Notes: generated by a model not told the origin, from the letters alone. DNA of 64,000 bases from JABDCD01 sp964469525 (GCA_964469525.1 CAYXYU010000009.1:1-64000), one strand, 5' to 3'. Positions 51,793-63,682 are shown, numbered from the stretch's first letter. Program-made: numbers and translations.

Positions 51793-53943
51793 CTAAGTCT
51801 GATACCGCTCGACGCTCTGTACCACTTCCTTGCTGCGCAAATTGGCAATAATATTGTTGAGGTGCTTCAAATCGCGCACCTCGATGTCAATCAGGATTTC
51901 GAAGAAATCGATCGAGCGGTTGACGATCTTCAGGTTGTTGATGTTGCCCATCTCCTTGGCGATGACATTGGTAACGGTGGCGAGCGCCGCCGGCTCGTGG
52001 CTGACTTGCGCGCGCAGCCGTCCTATATGGCGGGCGTCGATCTGGTCATGCTCCCAGGCGACATCAATCCAGCGCTCCGGGGCGTCGGCATAATTCTCGA
52101 GCGTCTCGCAGTCTATGGTGTGGATCGTGATGCCCTTGCCGGTGGTGACGATACCAACGATGCGGTCGCCCGGAATCGGGTGGCAACAGCCGGCAAAATG
52201 AATCGCCATGCCCGGCACCAGCCCTTTGATGGGCATCGGGGCGGCGGCGGTTTTCTTTTTGCGGAACGGTTTGCTAAGGCTGGAGAACATCGACGTGGAA
52301 CTGGCCGCAGCTTTCTTCTGACCGAGCGCCACTTCTGTCACCTGCTGGCGCGAGATCAGTCCTTCGCCGACCTCGGCGAGCAGGTCGTCTATCGTCTTCT
52401 TGTTGAACAGAGGCAGATGCGGCTCGATCATGGCCTCATTAAACTCCTCGCCTTCCTGCTTGAAAGTCTTGGTCAGCACCGCGCGCCCCAGGTTGATATA
52501 CTCGTTGCGCTGCTGCGTGCGCACGTATTTGCGGATTTCGCTTTTCGCCTTGCCAGTAACGACAAAGCGCTCCCAGCTGGGCGACGGCGTTTGCGTCTTG
52601 CTGGTGATGATCTCCACCTGGTCACCATTTTTCAGCTTGGTGCGTAACGGCACGATACGGCCATTGATTTTAGCGCCGACGCAGGTGTCACCGACGCCGG
52701 AATGCACTGCGTAGGCGAAATCGACCGGCGTCGCGCCGCGTGGAAAGGCGAGAATGTCGCCCTTGGGCGTGAAGCAGAACACCTGGTCGTGATACATCTC
52801 GAGCTTCGTGTTCTCGAGGAATTCTTCCGGGTTGGACGATTTTTCCAATATGTCGAGCAACTCGCGTATCCAGCGGAACTGCTTGCCGTCTTTGATCATG
52901 CGGTGGCCCTGCTTATAAGCCCAGTGCGCCGCCAGGCCGTATTCGGCGATATCCTCCATCTCGCGCGTGCGGATCTGGATCTCGATGCGCTGCTGGTCGG
53001 GGCCGATCACGGCGGTGTGCAGCGACTGGTACCCATTCGATTTCGGCGTCGAAATATAGTCTTTGAATCGTCCTGGAATGGTGTGCCATTCGGAGTGAAT
53101 GACGCCCAGCGCATGGTAGCAGTCGGCAATGTTGTCGGTCACGATGCGAAAGGCGATGATGTCGGAGAGCTGTTCGAACTCGATATTCTTGGTCTCCATC
53201 TTCTTCCAGATCGAGAAAGGACGTTTCTCGCGGCCGTACACATCGACATGCTTCAGGCCCGCTTCGGAGAGCTTCTGCTTAATGATGTTCAGCGTCTTCT
53301 CTAACTCGGCCTGGCCCTCCTTGCGCAAAAACTGCAGGCGTTTGACAATCGAGTCACGCGCTTCCGGGTACAGTTCGGCGAAGGCGAGATCCTGCAGCTG
53401 GTCTTTCAGGTTGCGCATGCCGATGCGCTCGGCCAGTGCGGCGTAGATTTCCACTGTTTCGCGCGCGATACGCTGGCGCTTCTCGGGGTTTTTAATGTAT
53501 TTGAGCGTCTCCATGTTGTGCAGCCGGTCGGCCAGCTTGACCAGCAGCACACGCAGGTCTTCCGACATGGCGATGAGGAGCTTGCGGAAATTTTCCGCCT
53601 GATTAAGGTTTTCCGATTTTCCCTCAAGGCGCGACAGCTTGGTCACGCCATCGACAAGATTTCTGATCTCTTTTCCGAAACTCGCCTCGATATCGTCGAG
53701 CGTGACGTCGGTGTCCTCGACTGTGTCATGCAGCAATGCAGTGACAATGGAAGATGGATCGAGCTTGTATTGCGTCAGCTTGTACGCCACCTCTACCGGA
53801 TGCGAAAAATACGGATCCCCGGACGCGCGTTTTTGCGTGCCGTGCGCCTGCATGGCAAAAACATAGGCGCGGTTAATCAGGTCTTCGTCGGCGTCGGGAT
53901 CATACGCCTTGACGGTCTCGACCAATTCATACTGTCGGATCAT
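51793..53943 (-). CDS. rsh: Bifunctional (p)ppGpp synthetase/hydrolase Rsh (RelA/SpoT)
   Basis: The single long RSH enzyme of Alphaproteobacteria, controlling the stringent response. The HD hydrolase domain contains HPVEVAYKL and ALLHDTVEDTDVTLDDIEA, so hydrolase activity is likely; the synthetase domain has KRPFSIWKKM and YISTPKSNGYQSLHTAVIG. TGS (TPKGDILAFPRGATPVDFAY), zinc-finger-like (HFAGCCHPIPGD) and ACT domains follow. 716 residues. A rsh-pdxJ-acpS neighbourhood is common in the class. Confidence 0.97.
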   Translation of the reverse strand: MIRQYELVETVKAYDPDADEDLINRAYVFAMQAHGTQKRASGDPYFSHPVEVAYKLTQYKLDPSSIVTALLHDTVEDTDVTLDDIEASFGKEIRNLVDGVTKLSRLEGKSENLNQAENFRKLLIAMSEDLRVLLVKLADRLHNMETLKYIKNPEKRQRIARETVEIYAALAERIGMRNLKDQLQDLAFAELYPEARDSIVKRLQFLRKEGQAELEKTLNIIKQKLSEAGLKHVDVYGREKRPFSIWKKMETKNIEFEQLSDIIAFRIVTDNIADCYHALGVIHSEWHTIPGRFKDYISTPKSNGYQSLHTAVIGPDQQRIEIQIRTREMEDIAEYGLAAHWAYKQGHRMIKDGKQFRWIRELLDILEKSSNPEEFLENTKLEMYHDQVFCFTPKGDILAFPRGATPVDFAYAVHSGVGDTCVGAKINGRIVPLRTKLKNGDQVEIITSKTQTPSPSWERFVVTGKAKSEIRKYVRTQQRNEYINLGRAVLTKTFKQEGEEFNEAMIEPHLPLFNKKTIDDLLAEVGEGLISRQQVTEVALGQKKAAASSTSMFSSLSKPFRKKKTAAAPMPIKGLVPGMAIHFAGCCHPIPGDRIVGIVTTGKGITIHTIDCETLENYADAPERWIDVAWEHDQIDARHIGRLRAQVSHEPAALATVTNVIAKEMGNINNLKIVNRSIDFFEILIDIEVRDLKHLNNIIANLRSKEVVQSVERYQT

Positions 53944-54211
53944 GGAATAAATTTTGCATTGCTATCTTGAAGCATCTTATTATTGTAGCGCAGAGGGGTA
54001 CACAATAGAAGCGCATTCAAAATGCGCCAGGAGGAGACAGCCGCCATCCAAATTAATGCAAATACAGGGTGATTACGTGCAAACATTGGTTAAAGTTTGA
54101 TTACCATTTGGCCAATAAGCAGTTGAGAGAATAATGGTTTTTCGCCACTCGTATTTAACGGTTTCTTAAGCATGCGGGCAGTATCCTTGTCAGGATTGGA
54201 GAAACTTGCCC
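53944..54211. other. Divergent intergenic region between rsh and cpaB
   Basis: 268 bases, AT-rich towards cpaB. It holds a small perfect hairpin at 54011-54027 (GCGCATT, CAA, AATGCGC) and a promoter candidate for the cpa operon at 54108-54135. No small ORF with a start signal was convincing; a Flp pilin gene, often next to cpa genes, is not here. Confidence 0.6.
54108..54135 (+). promoter_or_regulatory. Predicted promoter of the cpa/tad operon
   Basis: TTGGCC (54108-54113) and AATAAT (54130-54135), a five-out-of-six match to the -10 consensus, are 16 bases apart. The predicted start of transcription is about 70 bases before the cpaB ATG. No operator palindrome overlaps it. Confidence 0.4.
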
Positions 54212-55108
54212 ATGTCTAGACGAACGTTGCTCCTGCTCATTGCCGGTGTGATTGCCGCCTTCACTGCCATCTCGGTGAAGAACCGCCTGTCGCAGACACC
54301 GACAGTGGTAACCGAAACCCCGGTGCAAAGCACGCGCGTCATCATCGCCAGGCGCGATCTTCCGCCGGGTAGTTTTATTCAGGGTGCGGCCGATCTCGAT
54401 TGGGGTGAAGGCCCGGCGCTGCCCGAACCCGATCCGAACAATCCTGACATGCCGGCTGATGACGGATTCATGCGCGAAGGCACGGTGATGCTTTCCAGTT
54501 TCAACGGCGCCGTGGTACGACGTCAGCTGCGCGCCGGTGAGCCGGTGCCGAACAGTGCGCTGATGAAAGCGGGCGAGGGCGGTTTCATGTCAGCCGTGCT
54601 TAACAGCGGCATGCGCGCCATATCGATCGCGGTGACGGCGACTTCGGGTAATGCCGGCTTCGTGTCGCCGGGCGATCGTGTCGACCTTATCGTTACGCAC
54701 CGAGTCAAAGCGCGCAGCAATAGCGGCGGCGGTAATGACGTAGTGGTCAGCGAGACGTTCGTGCGGGACGTGCGCGTCGTTGCCGTGGACCAGATGCTGG
54801 ATAATCCCGAAAATAAAGCCATCCTCGCCAAGACGGTGACCGTCGAAGTCACACCGCGCCAGGCGGAACAGGTTGCAGTGGCGGGTGAGATGGGCAAGAT
54901 TTCCGTTGCGTTGCGCAGCCTGGCAGGACAGGAAAAGAAAACATCTCCGGCGTCCGAGGAAACTCCTCCAGTCGATCTCTACGGTAATCTGGCAACCGAG
55001 GGCGTGCCGACCATCGGCGATAACGATGTGATTGTACCGCGCGTGCAGGTCATTCGCGGCGATAAGACGGAAACGCTCGAATTCTATTATAAGGATAGTG
55101 GCGAATGA
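54212..55108 (+). CDS. cpaB: Flp pilus assembly protein CpaB/RcpC
   Basis: Periplasmic SAF-domain protein that supports the secretin. One N-terminal membrane helix (LLLLIAGVIAAFTAISV), then the SAF domain (VIIARRDLPPGSFI) and the RcpC-like segment AISIAVTATSGNAGFVSPGDRVDLI. ATG 54212 has GGAG ten bases upstream; a TTG two codons earlier is in frame. Its stop overlaps the cpaC ATG. It is the first gene of a seven-gene pilus operon. Confidence 0.94.
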   Translation: MSRRTLLLLIAGVIAAFTAISVKNRLSQTPTVVTETPVQSTRVIIARRDLPPGSFIQGAADLDWGEGPALPEPDPNNPDMPADDGFMREGTVMLSSFNGAVVRRQLRAGEPVPNSALMKAGEGGFMSAVLNSGMRAISIAVTATSGNAGFVSPGDRVDLIVTHRVKARSNSGGGNDVVVSETFVRDVRVVAVDQMLDNPENKAILAKTVTVEVTPRQAEQVAVAGEMGKISVALRSLAGQEKKTSPASEETPPVDLYGNLATEGVPTIGDNDVIVPRVQVIRGDKTETLEFYYKDSGE

Positions 55109-56517
55109 CCGGATGCAGAAAAATAGCCCGCGTGGTGTTATGCGCGCTGGCGATGCTGGTGGCGAGCCTTCCTGCAGTGGCGGATGAGCGCAGCATCAGC
55201 GTGGAGATCAAGAAGGGCAAAATGGTGCGGCTGGACCGGCCCGCTGCCTCGGTCATTGTCGCTGATCCCGGAACTGCTGACGTGCAGGTGGTATCCCCGA
55301 AGTTGATTTTCGTGCAAGGCAAGAAGATCGGACAGACCAGTCTGTATGCGGTGGATGCGCAGGACGATCCGGTGCTGAATCTGGTTGTCGACGTCACGCA
55401 TGATATCAGCCAGCTTGAGCGCACCGTGCGCCAGGTCGTGCCGGATGCAGAGGTTGGCTTCAAGACAGTCGATGGCGGGCTGGTGCTCGACGGTTACACG
55501 CGCACGGTCGCCGAAGCGGAGCATGTCAGCAACGTCGCTTCGGCTTTCGTCGGCACGGGAGAGAAGATGGTCAACATGATCAAGACCGCTGGCTCCGATC
55601 AGGTCATGCTCAAGGTTAAGATCGTCGAGATGGTGCGCAGCGATTTGAAGCGGTTCGGCATCAACCTGCAGAATGTCACGCAGAACGGCAGTTTTGCCTG
55701 GCAGCTGCTGCAGGGTAATGACATATTATATCATACTGCTGAGGAGAATGTGTTCGCCTTCAGCACGCCGGGCAGCGTGCTGGCACGCCAGGGATCGCTC
55801 GATTCAAACTTCCTGCTGCATTATAAGGACATCAGCGGGCTGGTGAACGCGCTGGAAACGCAGGGGCTGGCCACTGTGCTGGCCGAGCCGACGCTCACCA
55901 CCACCACCGGCAAGGCAGCGAGCTTCCTGGCCGGCGGACAGTTCCCGTTGCCGGTGCTCGGCGCCGATAATACGGTCACCATTCAGTACCAGCCGTTCGG
56001 CGTCAGCCTTAACTTTACGCCGGTCGTGATGAGCAAGGATCGCATCAGCCTGACGGTTGCCCCTGAAGTCAGTACCCTCAACTTCAACAACCCCATCCAG
56101 GTGCAGAATATCACCTATCCCATCCTGAACACGCGCAAGGCGTCGGCGGTGGTGGAGCTTGGCAGCGGCGACAGCTTCATGCTGGCGGGCCTGCTGCAAC
56201 ATGACAATACCAACAGCGTCAACAAATTTCCCGGCCTCGGCGACGTACCGATCCTGGGTGCGCTGTTCCGCTCGCAGCAGTTCCAGAACAATCAGACCGA
56301 GCTGGTCATCCTCGTGACGCCGTATCTTGTCCGACCGGTGACGCAGACAGCCAGCCTGCAGACGCCGGTGGATGGTTACAAGCCGCCGAGCGATCTGCAG
56401 CGCCTGCTTACCGGCAACCTGTACCAGCAGCAGCCAATGGCGGAAGAGGAAAAAATACTGCCGCCGGCGGAGGACATGCCGCAGTTGCACGGCGATGGCG
56501 GATTCATGCTGGAATAG
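55105..56517 (+). CDS. cpaC: Flp pilus secretin CpaC/RcpA
   Basis: Outer-membrane secretin through which the Flp pilus passes. A signal peptide ends near LPAVADE. The N-terminal pilus-type domain (about 28-105) includes the VIVADPGTADVQV motif; a BON-like segment follows (GLVLDGYTRTVAEAEHV). The C-terminal secretin domain has TVLAEPTLTTTTGKAASFLA and ends in the signature FPGLGDVPILGALFRS with TELVILVTPYLVRP. 470 residues. Confidence 0.96.
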   Translation: MTGCRKIARVVLCALAMLVASLPAVADERSISVEIKKGKMVRLDRPAASVIVADPGTADVQVVSPKLIFVQGKKIGQTSLYAVDAQDDPVLNLVVDVTHDISQLERTVRQVVPDAEVGFKTVDGGLVLDGYTRTVAEAEHVSNVASAFVGTGEKMVNMIKTAGSDQVMLKVKIVEMVRSDLKRFGINLQNVTQNGSFAWQLLQGNDILYHTAEENVFAFSTPGSVLARQGSLDSNFLLHYKDISGLVNALETQGLATVLAEPTLTTTTGKAASFLAGGQFPLPVLGADNTVTIQYQPFGVSLNFTPVVMSKDRISLTVAPEVSTLNFNNPIQVQNITYPILNTRKASAVVELGSGDSFMLAGLLQHDNTNSVNKFPGLGDVPILGALFRSQQFQNNQTELVILVTPYLVRPVTQTASLQTPVDGYKPPSDLQRLLTGNLYQQQPMAEEEKILPPAEDMPQLHGDGGFMLE

Positions 56518-56526
56518 GATGGGCAT

Positions 56527-57216
56527 ATGACGATACGTAAGATGATCCTTCTCACCCTGCTGCCCGTCGCGGTCGCCGGCTGCACGTCGCACTGGGACAT
56601 GCAGGGCGTCGATCCCAAGGATTATTATGCTGCCCATCCCATTGAGCCACGTATTGAGTCACGTGGGCGCACGCACATGGTGCATTACGGGATGGGGGAG
56701 TCCCGGCTGTCCCATGGCGAAGTGAACCGCCTGCGCTCCGTCATGCGCGGCTTTGCGCCTGAGGCGGTGGAGTCGGTGCAGGTGCAGATGTCGGAAATGG
56801 ATATGCGTGACGCCGACCGCAAGGCGGCGCTGGTGCGCCTGCTGCATAACCTTGGCTATGACGCGGATGTGATGTTTGAGCCATCGGCCACGCTGGCGCG
56901 CAACGACGTGCAGATTGCCATGACCTACGCGGTGGCGCTGCCTCCGGAAAATTGCCCCGACTGGCGCACCTCCCCGGTGACCACCTACAGCAACACCACG
57001 CAGGGAAATTTTCGTTGCGCTAACGTAACGAATATCGGGCTGATGGTGGCCGATCCGCATGACCTGAAGAAGGGTTCTGGCATGACCGGTGGCGGCGACA
57101 GTGAACGCGCTGCCAGGGCGATTCAGCAATACCGCAGCGGTGGCGTGATGACAGCCGCACCGGCTGTCGAGTCCGCTGCGTCTGGCGAGTCCGCGGATGC
57201 GGCTACTCCCGAATAG
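56527..57216 (+). CDS. cpaD: Flp pilus assembly lipoprotein CpaD
   Basis: CpaD-type lipoprotein thought to help place the secretin in the outer membrane. The signal peptide ends with VAGC lipobox at Cys19. The mature part has an OmpA-like periplasmic fold with LSHGEVNRLRSVM and the CpaD landmark PPENCPDWR, followed by FRCANVTNIGLMVADPHDL. The C-terminus is Ala/Ser-rich. It follows cpaC by 9 bases. Confidence 0.92.
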   Translation: MTIRKMILLTLLPVAVAGCTSHWDMQGVDPKDYYAAHPIEPRIESRGRTHMVHYGMGESRLSHGEVNRLRSVMRGFAPEAVESVQVQMSEMDMRDADRKAALVRLLHNLGYDADVMFEPSATLARNDVQIAMTYAVALPPENCPDWRTSPVTTYSNTTQGNFRCANVTNIGLMVADPHDLKKGSGMTGGGDSERAARAIQQYRSGGVMTAAPAVESAASGESADAATPE

Positions 57217-57242
57217 GGGGGAGATACAATAAGGTATGATTG

Positions 57243-58463
57243 ATGGTGAACAGTTCAGGCGATAACAAACCTGCATTCCTGGCCTTTGCCAGCGATGCCA
57301 ACGACATCGAGGTGCTGAAGGTATTCGCCGAGGCGCACCAGTGGTCGGAGGCCTGCGTCCATCAGGGTAACATAACAACAGCGGCGGAATACCTGAAGTC
57401 CAACCCGTCTCCGCAGCTGCTGCTGGTCGAGCTGCCCTCGGCCAAGGAAGCGCCCGCCATGTTCGATGCGCTGGCCGATGTCTGTGATCCGGGCACCAAG
57501 GTTATCACCATCGGCAGCATCAACGAATACAGCTTCTATTGCTGGCTGATGGATCTCGGCATTTTCAGCTACCTGTTGAAGCCCCTGACCGACACCATGC
57601 TGGAGAATGCTTATGCGAAGTCCGTGGAGCCGGTAGTGTCGGCGGGCAAGGGGGAGAAACCACCGGGTAAGTTGATCGCCGTCACCGGCGCGCGCGGCGG
57701 AGTCGGTGCGAGTACGATGGCACTCAACCTGGCCGGCATCATCGCAGCAAATGCGCCGAAGAAACGCGTGGCGTTGGTTGACCTCGACGCGCAGGAAGGA
57801 AGCATCGCGCTCATGCTCGACATCGAGCCGAGCCGCGGTTTTCGTGACGCGCTGGAAAAGCCCGACCGCATTGATTCGCTGTTCATCGAACGAGTGGTGA
57901 ACAAACTGACCAAGAATCTTTCGGTGATTTCCGCCGAGGAAGCGATGCATGAAGGCATCCGCGTTCACGATCAGGCGGCGGATGCGCTCCTGCGCGAGCT
58001 GCGCGCCCAGTATGACGTAGTCGTGCTCGATGTGCCGCGTCACCTCAACGCGTTTGTGCGTTCCTGTCTCAAGCAGTCCGAGCATGTGTTGATGGTCACC
58101 GAACTAACGTTGCTCAGCCTGCGCGACGTGATGCGCATGGGTGACGTGATGCGCGAGACGATCAAGGCCAAGCCGCCGATCCTGGTTGCCAACCGCGTTG
58201 GCATGGCACCGAAACACGAGATGCCGCCCGCCGACTTCGAGAAAGGCGTCGGCGCCAAGATCGCCTGCCGCATCCCCTATGCTCCGGACATGTTCATGCA
58301 GATTGGCAGTGACATTCCCGCCGTGAGGCACAAGACGAATCCCGCTTTCAAGACGCTCTATGCCATGGCGGCGTTCCTGGTGCCGGAAACTAAAGGCAAG
58401 GTGAGAGCAGAGGAAAAAAAATCAGGACTTGAATTCGCGCTCTTCAAGAAAAAAAGCGGGTAA
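57243..58463 (+). CDS. cpaE: Pilus-localising ATPase CpaE/TadZ
   Basis: TadZ-family protein that places the pilus apparatus at its cellular site. An N-terminal receiver-like domain (about 10-125) lacks an obvious phosphoacceptor pattern. The ParA/MinD-like domain begins VTGARGGVGASTMALNLA, in which both Walker A lysines are replaced, as in Caulobacter CpaE; VALVDLDAQEG and VVLDVPRHL are the other nucleotide motifs. ATG 57243 has AAGG eight bases upstream. Confidence 0.94.
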   Translation: MVNSSGDNKPAFLAFASDANDIEVLKVFAEAHQWSEACVHQGNITTAAEYLKSNPSPQLLLVELPSAKEAPAMFDALADVCDPGTKVITIGSINEYSFYCWLMDLGIFSYLLKPLTDTMLENAYAKSVEPVVSAGKGEKPPGKLIAVTGARGGVGASTMALNLAGIIAANAPKKRVALVDLDAQEGSIALMLDIEPSRGFRDALEKPDRIDSLFIERVVNKLTKNLSVISAEEAMHEGIRVHDQAADALLRELRAQYDVVVLDVPRHLNAFVRSCLKQSEHVLMVTELTLLSLRDVMRMGDVMRETIKAKPPILVANRVGMAPKHEMPPADFEKGVGAKIACRIPYAPDMFMQIGSDIPAVRHKTNPAFKTLYAMAAFLVPETKGKVRAEEKKSGLEFALFKKKSG

Positions 58464-58469
58464 TGCGGT

Positions 58470-59954
58470 ATGTTCGGCAGACGCGGTGCCCAAGATTCTC
58501 CGATTTCTTCCCCGGCTGCGCCCTCCGCATCCCCGGCATCGCCTGCTGCACGGCCTGCTCCTTCCGCTCCTGCGGTCAATGGTGCGGCATCCACTTCTTC
58601 TGCTGTGCGCAGCAAGGCCGAAGCCCTGCTCTCGGGTGATTCAGATACGGCGCATAAGGGGCCGGAGCCGTCGCCCAGGGTCGAGGACGAGCTCAGCGCT
58701 ACCAAGGATAAGATTTATGGCCTGCTCATGGAGCAGATCGACATTGCGACTTCCTCGCGCTTGCCGCGGGAGGATTTGAAGCGCCAGATCATCGAACTGA
58801 TCGGCGAGATCGTGATCGAGCAGAAGCTGCCGATCAACCAGGCGGAGCAACAGCTGCTAGCCAACCAGATCGTGGACGACATGCTCGGATTCGGGCCCCT
58901 GGAGCCGCTGCTGCGCGACGATCTCGTTACCGATATCATGGTCAATGGCCCGTACCAGGTCTATATCGAGCGTAAGGGAAAACTTGAGCTGTCCGACGTC
59001 AAGTTCCGCGACAACGCGCACGTCATGGCGATTGCCACCCGCATCGTCACCGGTGTCGGCCGTCGTGTCGACGAGTCATCGCCGATCTGCGATGCACGCC
59101 TGCCCGATGGTTCGCGCGTGAATGTCATCGCCCAGCCCTGTGCTATCCGCGGCACATCGATCTCGATCCGCAAATTCTCGCAGAAGAAGATCACGCTCGA
59201 TTCGATGCTGGCCACCAACAATATCTCCGAGGCGCTGTGCAAAGTGCTCAAAATCTGCGGCGCCATCCGCCTCAACATCATCGTCTCCGGTGGCACCGGC
59301 TCCGGTAAGACGACCATGCTCAATGCGATTTCGCGCATGATCTCGCACGGCGAGCGCATCGTCACCATTGAGGACGCTGCCGAACTGCAGTTGCAGCAGC
59401 CGCACGTCGTGCCGCTCGAAACCCGCCATGCCAATCTCGAAGGGGAGGGAGAGATCACCATGCGCGATCTGGTGAAAAACGCGCTGCGCATGCGTCCTGA
59501 CCGCATTATTCTCGGCGAGGTGCGCGGCCCGGAGGCTTTCGACCTGCTGCAGGCGATGAACACCGGCCACGATGGCTCGATGGGGACGCTGCATGCCAAT
59601 AACCCGCGTGAGGCGCTGACGCGCCTCGAGAACATGATCGGGATGGGTAGCGTCAATCTGCCGTCGAAGGCGGTACGTACGCAGATTGCCAGCGCCGTGC
59701 AGCTCATCGTGCAGATGCAGCGCATGCGTGACGGCGTACGCCGCTGCACGCACGTCACCGAGGTGGTCGGCATGGAGGGCGATGTCATCATCACGCAGGA
59801 CCTGTTCACCTTCGAATTCAAAGGCGAGGATGAGAACGGCAAGCTGGTTGGTGAATTCATTTCCACCGGCATTCGTCCGAATTTTGCGCCGCAGGCCGCC
59901 TATTTCGGGCTGGACCAGGCGCTGATCGAGGCGATGACCTCGACGCAGGGGTAA
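58470..59954 (+). CDS. cpaF: Flp pilus ATPase CpaF/TadA
   Basis: Secretion ATPase of the type II/IV family that powers pilus assembly, and in some relatives retraction. A Pro/Ala/Ser-rich N-terminus (1-70) precedes a helical N-domain. Walker A is GGTGSGKTT at 274-282, followed by the Asp box (TIEDAAELQL), Walker B (PDRIILGEVRGPEAFD) and the His box (GSMGTLHANNPREAL). 494 residues. Confidence 0.97.
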   Translation: MFGRRGAQDSPISSPAAPSASPASPAARPAPSAPAVNGAASTSSAVRSKAEALLSGDSDTAHKGPEPSPRVEDELSATKDKIYGLLMEQIDIATSSRLPREDLKRQIIELIGEIVIEQKLPINQAEQQLLANQIVDDMLGFGPLEPLLRDDLVTDIMVNGPYQVYIERKGKLELSDVKFRDNAHVMAIATRIVTGVGRRVDESSPICDARLPDGSRVNVIAQPCAIRGTSISIRKFSQKKITLDSMLATNNISEALCKVLKICGAIRLNIIVSGGTGSGKTTMLNAISRMISHGERIVTIEDAAELQLQQPHVVPLETRHANLEGEGEITMRDLVKNALRMRPDRIILGEVRGPEAFDLLQAMNTGHDGSMGTLHANNPREALTRLENMIGMGSVNLPSKAVRTQIASAVQLIVQMQRMRDGVRRCTHVTEVVGMEGDVIITQDLFTFEFKGEDENGKLVGEFISTGIRPNFAPQAAYFGLDQALIEAMTSTQG

Positions 59955-59955
59955 T

Positions 59956-60918
59956 ATGCTGACCGATATTCTCCTTTTTATTCTCATTGTCGGCCTGGTG
60001 TGGGGCGGCGCGACGCTCATGGGCGGCGAACGCAAGCGCATGATGAAGCGCATCGAACGCATGAAAAACCGCAAGACGAGCACGCCCAAGGCCATGCAGG
60101 AAATGTCCCTGCGAAGAAAGACCAATGAAACCAAAGGGGTGGTATATTGGTTGATGAAGCCACTGCCGGATTTCAAGCGCCTCGGCGACCGCTTGGAGCG
60201 CGCCGGCAAGACCATCACGCCGAAGCAATACGTGTTCCGCCGTTTCCTCACCGTGCTTGTCATCATGTTTGTCGTTACCGGCATTTTCGGCAAATCGCCG
60301 CTGCTCGGTTTTTTTCTGGGCATCATTCTCGGCGTGTGGTTGCCGCTGAAGCTGCTGCAGTTTTCCATTAACAAGCAAAACCGTGCCTTCATCGGGCTGT
60401 TTCCTGACGCTATCGACCTCATCGTGCGCGGCCTGCGTTCCGGCCTGCCGGTGTCGGAATCACTGGTGCTGGTGTCGCAGGAGGTGCCTGACCCGCTGGG
60501 CGGCGTGTTCGGCAACATCGCCAACACCATGAAGCTCGGCGTGACAATGGAAAAGGCATTGCAGGAGACGGCGCGCAAGCTGGACCTCACCGAGTTTAAC
60601 TTCTTTACCACCAGCATCATTCTGCAACGCGAGACCGGCGGTAATTTGTCGGAGATACTGAACAACCTGTCGGAGGTGCTGCGTAGCCGCTACATCATGC
60701 GCATGAAGATCAAGGCGATGTCGTCGGAGGCCCGTGCCTCGGCCTACATCATCGGTGCGCTGCCATTCGTGGTGATCCTGCTGGTCAGCATCATCAGTCC
60801 GGATTACATGGTCCCGCTGTGGGCGGACTATCGCGGCAACATTTGCGCCGCCGTCGCCGCCTTCATGATGGTGTTCGGCCTGTGGATCATGCGCCGCATG
60901 ACGCAGTTTGAGATTTAG
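59956..60918 (+). CDS. tadB: Flp pilus inner-membrane platform protein TadB
   Basis: Type II secretion F-domain protein of the pilus platform. Hydrophobic helices at the N-terminus (about 3-18), at about 95-125 and two at the C-terminus surround the cytoplasmic F domain, which starts AFIGLFPDAIDLIVRGLRSG and contains TGGNLSEILNNL. It starts 1 base after the cpaF stop, so it is coupled to it. Works as a heteromer with TadC. Confidence 0.95.
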   Translation: MLTDILLFILIVGLVWGGATLMGGERKRMMKRIERMKNRKTSTPKAMQEMSLRRKTNETKGVVYWLMKPLPDFKRLGDRLERAGKTITPKQYVFRRFLTVLVIMFVVTGIFGKSPLLGFFLGIILGVWLPLKLLQFSINKQNRAFIGLFPDAIDLIVRGLRSGLPVSESLVLVSQEVPDPLGGVFGNIANTMKLGVTMEKALQETARKLDLTEFNFFTTSIILQRETGGNLSEILNNLSEVLRSRYIMRMKIKAMSSEARASAYIIGALPFVVILLVSIISPDYMVPLWADYRGNICAAVAAFMMVFGLWIMRRMTQFEI

Positions 60919-60927
60919 GGGACGGCG

Positions 60928-61923
60928 ATGTACAAAGGCCAGCCTTTCCAACTCTCCTCCATCCTCCCCCGCTGGTTCTCGGTGGATGATTTCTATGTAC
61001 TGCTGACGGGCATCGCCGCGTTTTTCTGCGTGTGGGCGATCGGCAACAGCTTCTCGAACCGCGACGATATGGCGGCCAAGGTGAAGGCGCTGCAGGAACG
61101 GCGCAAGGCGCTGCACAGCGACCTCACCGGTCCGAAGAAGCGCAAGAAGCCGGAAAAATCGGTTAACTTCATGCGGGCGGTGGTCAATAGCCTGCAGCTC
61201 ATCAAGAAGAACCAGATCGGCAAGACGGAGATGAACCTGATCCAGGCCGGGTTCCGCTCCAAGGATGCCATCTACGTGCTCGCCTTCTTCAATCTCCTGC
61301 TTCCCATTTTATTGGGCGTGGCGGGATTCATTATGATGCAGTTTACCGAGCCGGCCCCGGGTTCGAAATGGACGCTGTTCAACTACATCTGGCCAGTGCT
61401 CGGCGCCTATATCGGACTGAAGCTGCCGGGCTGGTACGTTGCTAAGCGTCGCAAGAAGCGCTACCTGCATATCCAGCGCTCGCTGTCCGACGTGCTTGAT
61501 TTAATGACCATCTGCGCCGAGGCCGGACTTTCCCTCGCCGCGACGCTCGACCGTGTATCGCGTGAGCTGCAACTGGCGTATCCGGAAATGGCGGAAGAAC
61601 TCGGCATGACTTCGATCGAGATCGGCTTCCTGCCCGACCGCAACCAGGCGCTGACCAACCTGTCCAAGCGCTGCGACCTCCAGGAGGTGCGTGGCATCGT
61701 CAGCGTGCTCATCCAGACGGAGAAATACGGCACGCCGATCGCGCAGGCGCTGCGCGTGCTCTCCAGCGAATTCCGTCAGGCCCGCATGCTGCGCGCCGAG
61801 CAGAAGGCGGCACGTTTGCCGGCACTGATGACGGTGCCGATGATTCTCTGTATCCTGCCGGTGCTGTTCATCGTCATCATCGCTCCCGCCATCGTCAAGC
61901 TGATGGACACGCTGGGCGACTAG
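60928..61923 (+). CDS. tadC: Flp pilus inner-membrane platform protein TadC
   Basis: Second F-domain platform protein, partner of TadB. Helices at about 24-43 and 110-165; the F domain starts RSLSDVLDLMTICAEAGLSL and includes EVRGIVSVLIQTEKYGTPI; a final membrane helix (about 300-320) ends it. 331 residues, 9 bases after tadB. It is the last plus-strand gene of the cluster; the TadD-like gene converges on it. Confidence 0.95.
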   Translation: MYKGQPFQLSSILPRWFSVDDFYVLLTGIAAFFCVWAIGNSFSNRDDMAAKVKALQERRKALHSDLTGPKKRKKPEKSVNFMRAVVNSLQLIKKNQIGKTEMNLIQAGFRSKDAIYVLAFFNLLLPILLGVAGFIMMQFTEPAPGSKWTLFNYIWPVLGAYIGLKLPGWYVAKRRKKRYLHIQRSLSDVLDLMTICAEAGLSLAATLDRVSRELQLAYPEMAEELGMTSIEIGFLPDRNQALTNLSKRCDLQEVRGIVSVLIQTEKYGTPIAQALRVLSSEFRQARMLRAEQKAARLPALMTVPMILCILPVLFIVIIAPAIVKLMDTLGD

Positions 61924-61938
61924 AGGATTGTAAACGAT

Positions 61939-63682
<1,744 letters not shown>

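Noticed and set aside
57700..57730. CpaE lacks the Walker A lysines (GGVGAST), possible loss of ATPase function
   Set aside because: The same change is known in Caulobacter CpaE and other TadZ proteins, so it is a family feature and not a novelty.
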